From NCBI GenBank assembly GCA_028641055.1, contig CM054060.1, positions 311,288,949-311,352,948 of the forward strand: a stretch of 64,000 nt of DNA, in the 5' to 3' direction. Of the stretch, positions 30,526 through 43,393 are shown piece by piece. The notes beneath the pieces are model-generated. The model did no database searches. It was not told where the DNA came from and was given only the letters and a program-made list of their open reading frames with translations. Source of the DNA: Alopecurus myosuroides (Eukaryota > Streptophyta > Magnoliopsida > Poales > Poaceae). The position numbers and the translations under genes were made by a program. The stretch's first letter is position 1. Each line of letters begins with the position of its first letter.

Positions 30526-33500
30526 ATGGACACCGGTGACTCACCGCGCGCCGCAGAGAAGCTCTCGGTCTCCGTCGACATCGACGAGATCATCAACACC
30601 ATGGACCCGCAGCTCGATTCCCCGAGCCGCGAAGCCGCCCGCGCATCGGAGAAAAATTCCGGTGACCCGGCCCACGACAAAACTTCTCTCGCGGCTGAGA
30701 ACCTGGCCGCCTCTTCCTTTGCGCCGCCTCCGCCACTCATCCCTGAAACGGCGGAAGAGAAAATCCTCCTCGTCGGGGAGGAGCTCGCCGCTGCGGCCGC
30801 CGCCACCGGAGCCGAAGACGAGGGCGAGATCTCCGGCAATTGGATCCGGTGCAACTTGGCCCCTTCCCTTCTCCTGACAATGGAGAAAGAGGGGCTAATT
30901 GTGAAGGGGAAGTGGCGGCAAGAGGAGGACGACTCTGAGCCCTCGCCCAAATCTGGGGAAAGGGTCCTCCTGACCTCGCACATTTCTCGAGGTATGGGAA
31001 TTCCACCTTCCAGCTTTTTCCTCCAAGTTCTCGACCACTATAACATCCAACCCCACAACCTGCCACCAAACTCTATTCTTTACTTAGCCGGGTTCCGGGC
31101 CCTCTTCGAAGGGTATCTAGGAATATAGCCTAGGCTAGAATTTTGACAGTATTGCTTCGGGGTTAAGCGAAACCCCTCAGAGGGCGCACTCCCGACTTGC
31201 GGTACCATATTTTTTACCGTGCGTAGATTCAGGGAAGATTGGTTCCCCAAGATCAAAACATCGGAATCAGTCAAATTTTGGACATGTTCCTTTTTCTACC
31301 ACCAAGACATCCTGTTTCCTGGAAAGGAAACGGGGATTCCTCCTTTCGTCAATTCTGCCGCCACTCCTTAGGAATACTAGGTTGTGGAGGCAGTTCAGAC
31401 CCTCCCACCGGATCTTCTCAGGATCAAGCAACGCATTGCTAAGCTTGTTTCCGCGTCTCCGCCCCTTACCGGCTTGGACACAGTCCTATGCTGGTTATAA
31501 AGGCGGATTCAGCCTCTGCCAATCACGGTTCCCGGCTTATGTGTGAATACTCGGGAACCAAAGACGCGATGCGGACAACAAGCAAATCTTTGTTGGAAAA
31601 ATATTTGAGGAAGCGCGTCAATCAGTTGGTCGCAACTCGCGACCAATATGAGGAAAGTCGGCCGATGTACATGGCGACAAACCCCGCCCCAAAGGTATGG
31701 TTATTCATTTTGGACTTTTGATTTTGCGTTTCTTCCTTGTCGGATATTTAACTCGAACTTTGTCCTTTTTTGAGAGCTTGTCGATCTTCCTGAGAAGGAT
31801 CTTGTATCCGATGCCGAGTTAGACGCGTTGCGTGCTAATTTCGCAGGTGGGAGGAAATGCAAGAAGCCTTCTGCTACTCAAGAAGTAATCGACCTTGACG
31901 GGGTTCCCGTCGCTACCTCCAGGTTTATTCTTTTTCTCGGAATTTCATTCCTTTGTCTTGGAATTCTGATTTCTCGGGAATTTTCTTTCTAGCCTGGCTC
32001 TAACAACATTGAAGACAAAAAGGCTGAGAAAACTTAAGTATGTTGCCCAGAGAGGGTCACAGCCTTCTCCTGATGCTGCTCCCGACACTCCGGTCGCAGC
32101 TGCGGAGGAGAATGTAGTTGATAGGGAGGAAGAACCCTTGCAGACCACCCAACCTTTTGTGTCTGAGCCGGACGCGAGGGAAAGGGCGGCACCAGAGACG
32201 GGTGGAACTTCTTATGCTGCTGAAGAAACGCCCATCTCGTCTTTTGATAAAGAATTCAAGTTAAAAGAAGAACCGTTTGATGAACTCGGATATATTCGTC
32301 CGTGGGCTACCAAGTTCTTCGCACTAGCGCCTCTAATCCGTCCTTGGCCGCAAGGCAGACTAATTGTAAGGAATAACTTTGTATTTTCACCTCGGCATGT
32401 CATCCAGGATGGCCTTTGCAACGTCGGGATTCTTTTTACTGACTATGCAAAAGAACTCAATGAAAACCTGGCGAACTTGACCAGGATGAGCCAGGTAATA
32501 TCTCCAGCCCCCAACTAATAAGATGAATGTATGCTTTCGACTTGATACTTTTTTTCATTGTTATGCTTGTTTTGGACTAAAGCATCTTTTCTTTCTTTCC
32601 CGTGTTTCAGCAAACTGCTGAAAATATCAACATGGAGGTTTTTGACAAACTTACCATCAAGAATAAGGAGGTTAAAACCCTTCTTAAAATTCTTGAAGAT
32701 AAGGAGGCGGATCTTGCATCTACTCAGCAGCAGCTGAGTGAACTAGCAGGTATTTAACTTTTCTCTTCTTTCATTCGCAAATTTTTCTAAGTATTTTTCC
32801 GAGTTTCTAACTCTTCTTTTTACTTGCTTTTCAGCTTCTTTGGCGAAAGACAAACAAGTTGATGAAGATGCCGGCAACGCCGAAAACCTCCGCAGCGAGA
32901 ACCTGAATCTTCACAAGCTCAATGTGAAGTTGCAGCAGGACCTCGAGGCCAACCAACTAGCTATTGGCATTGCCGAATCTAAGGCCTCCAATCAGGCTGA
33001 GAAGGACAAGGCCACCATCCGGGATCTGGAGAATGCCTTGAACCAGCGCCTGGAAGAAGGCACCGAGATGGACCGGATTCTCGGTAAGCACTTTGTCATT
33101 TACCGGATCTTCCATGTTTCATCTTCTTCTGCTTTTTCCAACACTTGTGTGTTTACTGAAACTGGAGATAGCCTCTAGCTTACTCGGATTGAAAAAATCC
33201 GGGCTTTCGGGAAGGTATTCACCGCGATCAAAGCTGGGGGAATGTTGCTTGTCAACAGGTACCTTCCTACCAGGTCTGGGGAGTTCTCGGAAGTTGAAAA
33301 AATTTCAGTAGCTATCGTGGAGGTGGCGGAGTCCAAGGAGTCCCTTCTCCGTTCCGCGGCTCATGGTGGTGCACACATGGCTCTTGGGCTCATGCGTATG
33401 CACTACCCAACTGCCAAATCTTGGCGTGTGGCGCCGGCATCCCTCAAGGATACACGGAGGTCCAACGGGCCAACATCTTTGATGAAATCAAAGGTCACGC

Positions 33501-33606
33501 CACCAAGATAGCCAACATGGTGAACATCTCCACCCTCTACCCGGAGGAAGCAATCCCGGCAACTCCCAAAGAATCCGGCAGCGAAGACGATGACTCGAAT
33601 GCCTGA
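30526..33606 (+). pseudogene. Antisense (to the element) six-exon gene of copy B, decayed
   Basis: Homologue of the antisense gene of copy A. Exons: 30526-31694, 31777-31922, 31993-32494, 32611-32749, 32835-33083, and about 33167-33606. The lengths of exons 2, 4 and 5 (146, 139, 249 nt) equal those in A and all junctions are GT-AG. It starts MDTGDSPRAAEKLSVSVDID and has the same SSFFLQVLDHYNIQPHNLPP segment. In-frame stops occur from 31126 on, a frameshift lies at the start of exon 3, about 130 bp extra sequence lies within exon 3 (about 32275-32406), and exon 6 is shifted once. The C-terminus (ESGSEDDDSNA) is acidic as in A. It is not functional now. Confidence 0.8.
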
Positions 33607-33792
33607 AGAAGCTGCCTGGTCCTGGGTAGAGATAGGAAAATAGAAGCATTATTTTTCTTAAAATGTAAACCTTATTGTAATGTTTTCTATTCCTTTGTAT
33701 AAACAACTACTCCGCTTTTGCAGTTATATTATTAAGTCTTTGCAAGTTTTCCGGATTTTTATTCCTTTATCTTCTAAGTTCTCTGGTTTATA

Positions 33793-33895
33793 CTCCCTCC
33801 GTTCCATATTAGATGACTCTCAAATGGATGTATCCAGTACTAAAATATGTCTAGATACATCTAGGTGGGAGTCATCTAATATGGAACGGAGGGAG
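33793..33895. mobile_element. Stowaway-type MITE (103 bp) inside copy B
   Basis: Near-perfect long inverted repeat: CTCCCTCCGTTCCATATTAG ... CTAATATGGAACGGAGGGAG, with TA on both sides (33791-33792, 33896-33897). It is absent at the same place in copy A (spacer 8346-8946). Confidence 0.95.
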
Positions 33896-34329
33896 TATGT
33901 CTTAACTGTCCTTAGTGTTTGAAATGGCTCATTAGTATTTAATTTTTATGCCAAGTGACCGGGTATAACCAATGAGTCGAAACTCGGAAACATGGATCAT
34001 ACTAAAGGCATTTTTACTTACTAGCTCCAGTGATCCAACATAAAAACAACCAGATAATACTTAGAGAAAAATAAGCAATTTTGTATGAAACTCAGGCACG
34101 CAGGCACAGTCTGGGTTTCCTTAAGCCACCTTAGGCTGAAAATCATTCAGTTTTTTTAACTCTGAGCATGCAGGCACAATTCGGGTTAACATCGAGTATT
34201 TTAAAAGATCATTGGGAAATAGATAAGACGGATTTATGCTTTGTACTATAATAAACATGTAAAAACATAGATGTATGAATTCCGACAACTTTATTTCATG
34301 ATCTTAAAGATGTTTACATAGAAATTGAA

Positions 34330-35597
34330 CTAAGTGTAGAAGGGACGTAACTGCTGGATGCACCAAGGTCTTTTGGTCTCCCCTAGTTCGTCATCTATCT
34401 TTCTCTTTCTTTTGTGATTCGGTCTTTTGGGGTCATCCTTCGTATCCCGGATATCTACAAGATAGTATGATCCATTTTTCATAGCTTTGCTAATGACAAA
34501 TGGTCCTTCCCAAACTGGGGCTAACTTGTGCTTTCTTTCTTGCACCAATCTTAGCACTAAGTCACCTTCTTTGAAAGAACGATGCCTCATTTTCCGACTA
34601 TGGTAGCTTTGTAATCCTTGCTGATAAATGGCGGATCTTTGAAGCACAAGTTCTCGTTCTTCTTCTAGGAGATCGACGGCATCCTGTTGTGCACTTTCGG
34701 CATCTGAGTCATCGAAAGCTTGCACTCTTGGGCTATCATGGATCATGTCCGTTGGAAGCAGTGCTTCTGCGCCATAAACCAGAAAAACGGGGTTTGTCCT
34801 GTTGACCTGTTTGGCGTCGTTTGAATACTCCAAAGCACGGAAGGTAACTCTTCTATCCATGCTCCAGCTGCTCTATGAAGAGGAGATTCGAGTCTTGGGC
34901 GTATTCCCTGCAGGATTGAGCTATTCATTCTTTCCACCTGTTCATTGGATTGCGGGTGTGCCACGGATGCAAGATCTAGGCGTATTACCGTTTGTCAGCA
35001 AAATTTTGCCAACTCTCCAATAGAGAAATTTGTCCCGTTGTCAGTAATTATGCTGTGTGGAACGCCGTATCTCATGACTACGTCAATGATGAAATTCCTG
35101 GCAGTTACACCGTCAAGCTTTTTAATGGGTTTTGCCTCCACCCACTTGGTATACTTATCTACTGCAACGAGTAGATGTGTAATTCCACCTCTTGCAGTTT
35201 TGAATGGTCCCATCATATCTAGCCCTCAGAACACAAATGGCCATGTTATAGGGATAGTTTTGAGTGCTTGGGCTGGCATATTCGTCTGCTTGGCATAATA
35301 CTGACATCCGGCACATGTATTTACTATGTGTTCGGCATCTGTCTTGGCTTTTAGCCAGAAAAAACCTGCACGGAATGCTTTCTTAACTATGCTTTTTGAT
35401 TGAGAATGATGTCCGCAATCTCCTGCATGGATTTCTTGCAATATTTCTCGGCCTTCTTCTGGCGAAATACATCGCTGAAAAATTCTGATAGTGTTACGTT
35501 TATACAGGCAACCATTGATTACCGTGTATCCTTTGCATCGACGTTTTATTTGTCTTTGCAAGACCTCGTCTGCTCCATCCGGGTACTTCTGATCCAC
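34330..35597 (-). pseudogene. pol: Integrase region of copy B
   Basis: Pieces in order on the minus strand. 35597-35226 holds the HHCC zinc-binding domain (HAGDCGHH ... CAGCQYYA). 35216-34995 holds the catalytic core with VAVDKYTKWVEAKP and SIITDNGTNF (two of the three acidic residues). 34964-34743 continues with HPQSNEQVERMN, holding the third acidic residue (E). 34860-34330 is the C-terminal part (FLVYGAEALLPTD, FKEGDLVLRL, KLAPVWEGPFVI, ending RPFYT). Stops and frameshifts separate the pieces. It would insert the cDNA into the genome; here it is broken. Copy A has lost the whole region except the last codons. Confidence 0.85.
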
Positions 35598-36377
35598 TTA
35601 GAAGTTTACATATGGAATTGTCCAATCCGGGTTAACGAGCAGGACTTCGATTGGCTCGGAAACGAGAGGATAGTCAACATCTCCACTTTTTGTCGATGGT
35701 TCATGCAAATGTTGGACAAACACACCTGGTGGTAGGGTTTTCACTCTTTCCGAGCCCATGCGGGCTAATGCATCCGCGTTCCTATTTTCTTCCCTTTTGA
35801 CGTGAAGTACTTCAAATTCGAGGAAGCAGATAGCAAACTCGTCCACCGTTCTACGATATTCGTCCATGATGGGGCTTTTGGCGTCCCATGTTTGGTTGAG
35901 CTGACGTTGTACCAAGTCTGAGTCACCATAGCATAGTATGCGTTTGACACCTATTTCTTTTGCAATATGCAATCCATGAAGCAAACCTTCGTATTCTGCC
36001 ACATTATTGCTGGCGTTGAAGTGTATTTGTAATACATACTCCATAGTATCTCCCTTTGGGGATTTTAGTACTACACCAGCTCCAGCGCCTTCCTTCATCT
36101 TGGATCCATCAAAGTGCATAACCCAGTATTCCGACTCCGGCATTGGTGTGTTTTCCATTGCTTCTGTCCAATCTGCGACGAAATCTGCCAACGCCTGGGA
36201 TTTGATAGTCGTCCGGGGTTGGTACTTAATGTCGAACGCAGCCAACTCGATGCCCCATTTGGTTACTCGGCCTGTTGCGTCCGCATTGTTGATGATATCC
36301 CCTAGTGGTGCTTTACATACCACTGTTATGGAATGTCCTTGGAAAAAATGATGGAGTTTTCGAGATGCGAAAAACAC
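35598..36377 (-). pseudogene. pol: RNase H region of copy B
   Basis: An open block of 260 codons. It has the RT connection end (FFASRKLHHFFQGHSITVV), then the RNase H domain: WVMHFDGSKMKEGAGAGVV (first Asp), NNVAEYEGLLHGL (Glu), YGDSDLVQRQL (Asp) and a final REENRNADALARMG (Asp). The active residues are kept, but the block is separated from RT by a stop near 36390 and from integrase by another at 35598. It degrades the RNA strand during reverse transcription in working elements. Confidence 0.85.
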
Positions 36378-36392
36378 GCCATATGCCAGCTT

Positions 36393-37562
36393 TTAATAGT
36401 GTGGGTACCTTTGTTTGGACTCGAAAAAAACTTTACTTACATAATACACCGGATGTTGATCTGGTATGCTTTTCTCATCTTTCCGCCTTTCCACGACTAT
36501 CACTGCGCTAATAACCCTGTTTGTTGCTGTGAGATACAGTAAAATGGGTTCTTCGTCTTTTGGCGATGCCAAAATCGGACCTTTCATCAAGGTTTCTTTT
36601 AACTGGATTAATGCCACGTCTGCCTCTTCTGTCCATACGAATTTGTCGGATTTCTTCAACAAGTTGTATAATGGCAGAGCTTTCTCTCCTAGCCAGCTTA
36701 TGAACCTGATGACGGCAGCTGCAGAACCCGTCAAACTTTGTACATCTTTTAAACACGTAGGCCTTGAGATGTTTAAGATTTCCTTGATCTTTTCCGGGTT
36801 TACTTCTATTCCTCTGTGAGAAACGATAAAACCCAGAAGTTTTCCTGAGGGAACCCCGAATACGCACTTTAATGGATTCAACTTCATTTTGTAAGTGCGC
36901 AAATTTTCGAAGGTTTCTCGCAAATCTTCAAGGAGTGTGTCTTTTTCCTTGGAAACAACAGCAATCTCGTCCATGTAAACGTGAACATTTTTTCCAATCT
37001 GACTATGCAAACATCGTTGCATGAAACGCTGGTAGGTTGCACCTGCGTTCTTCAAGCCAAAAGGCATGGTTATATAATAGTATGTTCCATACGGGGTTAT
37101 GAAAGAGGTTTTGATTTGGTCATCTTCCTTCATACGTATTTGATGGTACCAGGAATAAGCATCTAAAAAGCATAAAAGCTCAGAGCTAGCAGTGGCATCT
37201 ATTATTTGATCGATTCTCGGTAACACAAACCTATTTTTTGGACACAATTTGTTCAGGCCGGTGTAATCTATGCACATCCTAAGAACAGTACTATCTTTCT
37301 TAGGGACTAATACTGGGTTCATAGACCATTCAGTATGTATAACTTCCCGGATAAAATCAGCCGCTAATATCCAGATAATCTCCTTGCCAATAGCCTTTCG
37401 TCTTCTTTCGTCAAATCGACGGAGACCTTGTTTGACGGGTTTAGATCCTGGAATCACCTTGAGTTGGTGCTCAGCAAGTTCCCTGGGTACACCTAGCATG
37501 TCCGCAGTACACCAGGCGAAAATATCCCAGATCTCACCGAGGAACTTGATGAGGTCGCTTTC
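36393..37562 (-). pseudogene. pol: Reverse transcriptase region of copy B
   Basis: The frame follows the UAG at 37565-37563 and stays open for about 390 codons to 36393. RT blocks are as in copy A (MCIDYTGLNKLCPKN, MPFGLKNAGATYQRFMQ); the catalytic box reads YMDEIAV instead of YVDDIAV, so one catalytic Asp has become Glu. Unlike A it continues through the thumb and connection (EADVALIQLKETL, RVISAVIVVERR) until a stop near 36393. Probably inactive because of the changed box. Confidence 0.85.
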
Positions 37563-37565
37563 CTA
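37563..37565 (-). promoter_or_regulatory. In-frame UAG between protease and RT in copy B
   Basis: GACAAAUAGGAAAGC on the minus strand. Same position and context as in copies A and C; the frame is open on both sides. Confidence 0.6.
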
Positions 37566-40500
37566 TTTGTCGGTCATCCCGGATCCCACTACGACAAACT
37601 TTGTCGGATCTTTGGGATCTAGGATAACCTGTCTTGTATTCTCGGAAGCTTTGAAACTATCTGTCGGCTTCCATCTTTCTTTTCCTGACGGCATTTCTGT
37701 CGGCGATACTTCTTTTGCCAGCTCTTTCAATTCCTCCTTTGCTATCACTTTTTCTGCACAAAGGGTGTTTTCTTTTTCCAGCTGGTTTGCCAATTTGAAG
37801 TCTCCTGATATGGTGATTATTCCTCTTTTTGGTCCTAGCACCTTCAGATTGTTATAGATATAACATGATCTTGCCATGAATTTGCCGAAAGCTGGACGTC
37901 AGAGTATTGCATGATATACACTCTCGAACGGCACAACCTCGAAAGAAATTTTTTCTGTCGGAAATGTTCTTTCTCTCCAAAGGTTACGTCTAGGGAAATT
38001 TCTCCTAGGGATCGTGCTTGCCTGCTAGGAACGATGCCGTGAAAACGTATGTTGCTATGATTGAGCTGGGTCTCGGATATTCGCAGATGCTTCAGTGTAT
38101 CTAGATACATTATGTTAATACTGGATTCTCCATCCATCAGCACTCTTTTTAGCCTAGTGTTTTGAACAATAGGACTTACGATTAAAGCTTGTGTGCTGGG
38201 TTCTGGGATATTCCCTAGATGATCAGACTGATCCCAGGTAATTGGTGTATTAGAGTACTTCAATAATTTGGGGGTTGGTGGAACAACCACATTTATTTCT
38301 CGAAGTGTCCTCTTTTCCACCTTTGCTGAGGGAGTTGCAAGGAAAGTTAAATTGCAGTCTTCGTCAACTCTCGAAAACTTAGGCTCGCCTTTTCACTGTT
38401 GTTCCTGGATTTTTTCATCGGTGTCCGATTCACTGTCTTCTTTTTCAGCTTCTGGCTTTTGCTTGGAGAATTTTCTCTTGGAACTCTTCCCCTTGCTCCC
38501 GGATCCTGCACTGCCTTTCATATGCTTATTGAGCCGGCATTGTGCGTTAGTATGGGTGGGTTTCCCAAATTGCGAATGGTGGACACAGTTTTCCGACTTA
38601 TATTTTCCCATTCTTATTTTGTGTAGGAGATAGGTTCTGTGCTTCTTCCTTTCCATTTGCTCCCATTGTCCTTTCCAAAGGCTATGTTAACTTCTTTGGG
38701 CTTTTGCTGTGCCTCTGAAGTGTCTTTTTTCTCAGAACGAGGTGTCTTTTTCGCTTTAATCAAGGCGTCGATATTTCCACCTCTTGCTCTGATGTCATCT
38801 TCAGCCGCTGCGTGCTCATTTGCGGTTGTAACCATAGATCCGAGACCTTTGTGCTTTTTTGAACCGATCATGAACGGTACGAGGCCGGGTTTTAAGCCAT
38901 TGACGAAAGCATGCATTGCTTGTACGTCAGTTACTCCAGAGCAGATGTTCTTCATTGCATTCCACCTTGAGATAAAGTCAACGTATGGCTCATCTTCAAA
39001 TTGGGTGCAGCGGTTTAGCTGGTTGATGCTATTGGGGCGTTTGTAAGTTCCCTGAAAATGCTGAGTAAAAACTCTAGCCATATCATCCCAGCTGTCTACG
39101 GTCCTTGACGGAAGCCCGTTAATCCAATCTCTGGCTCCATACAGTAACATTAGGGGGAGGAATTTTACTGCCTCTAGGTCTGTCACATTGTTAATCTGGA
39201 CGGCTGTGCAATAGTCTGAGAGCCAGGTATCCGGGTTTGTACTGCCGGTATATTTTTGATATGTTGGACCAACTTTGGCGAAGCGAGAATGTAGAGTTAT
39301 TCTTCGGATCTTGTCGGTGAAACACTTAGATCCGAAGTATAGATCATCTCTTTTCGCTCTATCTGCGTGAACGGAGTATCTACCGGCTGCATGAATAGAA
39401 GGGGACCTGCTCCTTTCTTTTCCATTGTTGCGCAAGCGCTTTTCCGGTATTATCTATTTCCTCCGTTGTCGTGTCCTTTGGAATAAGGTGGAGTTCTACT
39501 CCCGTGTCTTTCCTTATTCCTAGGAGGGGTACGGGATCTCTCACGCCTGTGAGGAATGTCGTATCTTCCAACTTTTTCAGCAGGGCGTCTCGGAGGCGGC
39601 ATTGCTTTTCTGTCTTTCCGGTTTTGTTCTTCCCGATCTCGGGGATTAATTCCACCTTTTGGCGGATGGGATCCGGTTCTGGACGTTGCATCGTTGTTAT
39701 CTGGATTTTTCTTGTCCTTTCTCGGATCTCCTTTCTTTTCTTTTGAATTGCCTGAATCTCCGGGTTCTTCAGGTCCAGGTGCTCCAGCGACGCATGTGGC
39801 TGTTTTGCATAGGGCCGAGTCATCGTGTTCCCTCATCTTGCCTGCCCTCGCTGCTGCTGTTGCAATACGTTTCCTAAAAAAGCATACACCCCTTGAAGCT
39901 TTTCGCCATTGGAGTACAGATCATTGTTGAGGATGGCGAATGCGGCTTCCGCGTTTTCTATTGCGGTTTTGTATATATGTTCGCCCTTGGCATCAATGTC
40001 GTTTACTTGTTTTTGCCAGGCAGGGTTTTGGAACCGTTCCTTTGGCGGCAGTACTTCCGGTCTTGCGATTCCGGGTAACCGTGTAGGTTTTATGCCAGAT
40101 CTATTCCTTCTCTCGTTCTCATCGATTTCTTACTGCTGGAACTTAATGTCAGCCTGGGTTTTTTTGGAGGTTTTCCTGAGTTCTGAATAGATGTTCCTGT
40201 TGCCTTTGGAGAGCTTGTCTCCTGGCTTCCAGCACTTCAGGGGGCTCGTGAGGTCCCACTATTGTTTGAAGTAAATCCCGTTCATCCTGTTCTGACATTG
40301 GCGGAACAGAGATTTCCTTCGTTTTCTTCTCCGCGGGCTTGACTCTGCTTCCTCCTCCTACTCCCAGGTTTTCGTTGGCTGAATCAGCCAGTTTTTTATT
40401 CCGGAGTTTGTACTGGAGTTTCTTGGAAGCCTTGCTTCTTTTCTTGGAAGAGGGAGGTTTTTTACCATGTTCGTCTTCTGTCAATTCCTTGACATCGGGG

Positions 40501-41011
40501 TAAGTTGGAGTGGTTTCACCATCCTCTCTTTCCTCATCTGGCGGAGGTGTTTGGGGGGTTTCTGACTTTCGGCATCCGTGTTTTCAACCGATTTTTCCAT
40601 AAGTACTTCATGAAATCCCTCTTGAAGAGATTTGACATTTCTTTTGAAAGCATCTTCGTCTTCATCTTCGGAATCGAGTTCATCTAATCCGGGTTCCGAT
40701 TCCAATCTCGCCTCAATGGCGGCTAGTACGGAATCAGCTTCCGAGTTCGTCGTCACATTGACGGATGTCGGATCTTCCACCTCTATTATGGGATTGTTTC
40801 CTTCTGCCTCTTCCACGGGATTGCTTTCATCCGTGTTTTCGGCGATCTCGGATTGCACCATACCGATAAAGTGCGATCTCATTGCGGGCATCTCTGAAGA
40901 GGCGGCAAATTCAGCAGAATATCGGCGATCTGAGCAAAATCCGGCATCATAGTCCTCTTCGACTGGGTATAGGGCGGGTGGGATAAATTTGCTTCCACCA
41001 CAGAATCCCAT
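37566..41011 (-). pseudogene. gag-pr: gag and protease region of copy B
   Basis: On the minus strand: gag start MGFCGGSKFIPPALYPVE at 41011 (open to 40481), then 40484-40149, 39836-39450, capsid block 39435-38614 (PDTWLSDYCTAV, WINGLPSRTVDS), zinc-knuckle-like piece around 38600 (CVHHSQFG), and protease 38320-37844 with LMDGESSINI, in which the second Gly of DGG is Glu. The last piece, 37877-37563, ends in VVVGSGMTDK and the UAG. The frame is broken in at least five places. An upstream in-frame TAG lies just before the gag ATG. Confidence 0.8.
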
Positions 41012-41234
41012 TGCCTATGCAGTTAATCCGATAAAGATGTTTGCAGATCCAATCGGTAAAACGCAGGCACTTACCAGATGATTCCGTGCGGGCATGTACG
41101 ATCCGTTGTCGAGGAAGCTCCCGACGTCGTTGTCGAATTCCAAGCTTCCGACAGTTATGGTACTGCCGATTCCGCCGAGTATCCCCGATCGAAACATAAC
41201 GCCTGAAGTTGCTGGCCCCATGCTGGGCGCCAAC
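41012..41234 (-). other. Leader and PBS of copy B
   Basis: The PBS is GTTGGCGCCCAGC.. (complement of 41234-41219), immediately after the LTR. The leader keeps the donor-like GTAAGT (complement of about 41074) and a branch-like TTAAC, but the acceptor region is changed (TGCATAG). Confidence 0.6.
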
Positions 41235-41780
41235 TATCGAGACATCATAGTAGAGTTCATAGACGAGGGTACCATGAGACTACAGATAGAGACGTGGAGG
41301 GAACGTGGTAGTATGACGATCAAGGACACCAAAGTTTACCCAGGTTTGGTACGTTGCTATTAGGCGGCGTTCCTACTCCTGCAATCTCACTAAATCAGGG
41401 CTGAAGCCTGAAGTATACAGAGTATAATGTGAGTTAGTTTAGCTACTCGACGAGGATCAACTTCTCGGCGAGTTGGCTTCTAGCTAATTGTCTGTGTCTT
41501 TCTTCTCTCTCGTCCAGCTTTATATAGATAGCCGGGTTAGGGCTTACAGAAAGGAAACCTAGAAGACTACGGTAAGTTTCTAACTTGGAAAGCAAGAATC
41601 CGCCTTCTACTCCAAGCCGTACCACGTGGGGCATGGTCCGGGTTCTTCTAGAATCCGGCTTCCGTGCGTCGGCTTACTGGGCCGCCTAAAGGACCATAAT
41701 CCATTACCATTCAGGCCACCCTGGTAATCCGGCCCTTTGGGACACTATCAGATATACCCCTAATCAGTATATATTCGACA
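41235..41780 (-). repeat. 5' LTR of copy B
   Basis: 546 bp. On the plus strand it starts TATCGAGACATC (TG changed to TA) and ends ATATTCGACA. The TATA box is on the minus strand near 41525 (CTATATAAAGC), with flanking CCGGCT/AGCTGG. Confidence 0.9.
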
Positions 41781-43393
41781 ACTTCCGCCACCGCTGCCCA
41801 ATCTCATCGCCGTCGACATCAATGCCGAAAGTTCTGAATGGAATGGAACCAGAGTACTCTTCGGCAATCCCGTTGGCCACTGTCATCAGCGATGCCGCTG
41901 GAACTAGCCAGCATGGCCTCATTGGCGTAAAAAACTTGTGCGGGTCGCCAGCGCATCACCAATTAAGTCCAGCAAGAGCAGTGGCATATGATAAATTGAT
42001 GAAATATATGTATGTCGATTATTTAGTTGTTGTGCATATTAAAGTTGAATCATTCAATGATCGTTGAAATACCGTGCCATTGTCCAAAATGTATGTGAAG
42101 AGGGACAAAAATTTGGACACAAAAATTATAAGAAGTTAAATATAGAGGTTCGGTTAAGAACCATCGCAGTTTAACTTATTAAACCATAAATACTTGAAGA
42201 TAAGAGTCCATATAATTCTCTTTTATTGCCTAGAGATACTCGTATAGAATACCGTTCAGTAAAAATAGACATATTTGAAAAGAGGAATGCTACATCTTTG
42301 AAATTATTATACAAAAACCTTTGAAACGCTAGGTGACATGTTTCTTCGTGACCCCGTGATTCGACTCCTAATTTTTTTAGTTTCATGATTGTGCAATGTG
42401 CCTCCACATGAGTCCATAAGAGCATATTCACATCTTTAAGCAATGCCACCTAGAATAATTGTTGAGTTAGGAGAAAGAGACAACCAAAAAAAAGATATTT
42501 GCCTTCTCTTAGCAAAAAATGCCCAGAGATGTAGCATTGTTTCTTAAATATTACTTTTTACAGTCCGAAGCCGAATTCAATGGCGTGCGGTAGCTAAGGG
42601 AATTTATCATGTGCCTTCATTCCAGAAATCTGTTGTATTTGTCTTGTCATCATGATAACAAGCTACTCCAACTACTCATACCGTAGTACGTACTACGTGA
42701 GGTAGCACCACTATATATTTGATAGGCATCAAGAGCTAGACATAATCAGTTTCCTTGCACCTTGTTTGTTTTCCAGCACTCGAAGCCACATGCAAATACG
42801 GACGAAGTAGGAGAAAGATATAGGGAGGAACCGATAAACCAGTAAAGCGACATGAAAATGGAGGAGAAAGAAATATTGAACTATAGTGGTCATCATCTTC
42901 TAGTATGGGAATAGGAGACGTTGGGAGTGAAATATGTGTATGTGTACAAAGCTACTCAAATATAGATGTATCTAGACATATTTTAGGACTAGATACATCT
43001 ACTTGTGAGTCATCTACTCCCTCTACATCCAATTCAAAGTCATCTACTAATATGTAACGGAGGGAGTAATATGAAATGGAGGGAGTAGGTAACAGTCGGC
43101 GCGGCAGATTTATGATGGGACATTTTGTTTGGCGGTCTGTACGAGAGAACGCGGTCCGTCGGAGCGGTTCTTGTACGAGTGCAGTCGGAGGTAAAGCCGT
43201 CGGTACTTTCGCCTGATGGCGCCGTACGATGTTGGGATCTTTGCAATGCCGCAGGACGTCGTGGAAGAGCTACGGGCCGCGTACCATTCCCTGCGACCGT
43301 GGGACCGGCGGCAGCGACGGCATGAACCTCGTAGGCAGCGTTGGCGAGGCCAGTGAGCGCCCGGAAGAGCAACTTGGCCTCCCTGGCTGCCAA
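41781..43393. repeat. Repeat R, copy 2, right piece
   Basis: Closely matches 23813-25284 of copy 1, including the frame at 41822-42067 (MPKVLNGMEPEYSSAIPLAT...). It carries a MITE at 42955-43085 that copy 1 lacks. The match ends at 'cctggctgcca', about 43393. Confidence 0.8.
42955..43085. mobile_element. Stowaway-type MITE, compound or damaged, in repeat R copy 2
   Basis: Bounded by TA (42953-42954 and 43086-43087), with ..GGAGGGAG at the right end and an inner CTCCCTCTACATCC/ACGGAGGGAG pair, so probably one MITE rearranged or one inside another. Copy 1 shows the uninterrupted site (24951-24960 'aagctaggta'). Confidence 0.75.

Larger units (their letters stand above)
29412..41780 (-). mobile_element. 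Copy B: older full-length gypsy-type element
   Basis: LTRs at 41235-41780 (5') and 29412-29956 (3') differ at about 34 of 545 positions by my count (about 6%), so it is much older than copy A. From right to left: LTR, leader, gag, protease, UAG, RT, RNase H, integrase; then a spacer with a MITE; then an antisense gene on the plus strand; then the 3' LTR. All coding regions carry stops or frameshifts. It keeps the RNase H and integrase that A lacks. Its insertion point in repeat R is confirmed by copy 1 as an empty site. Confidence 0.95.
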
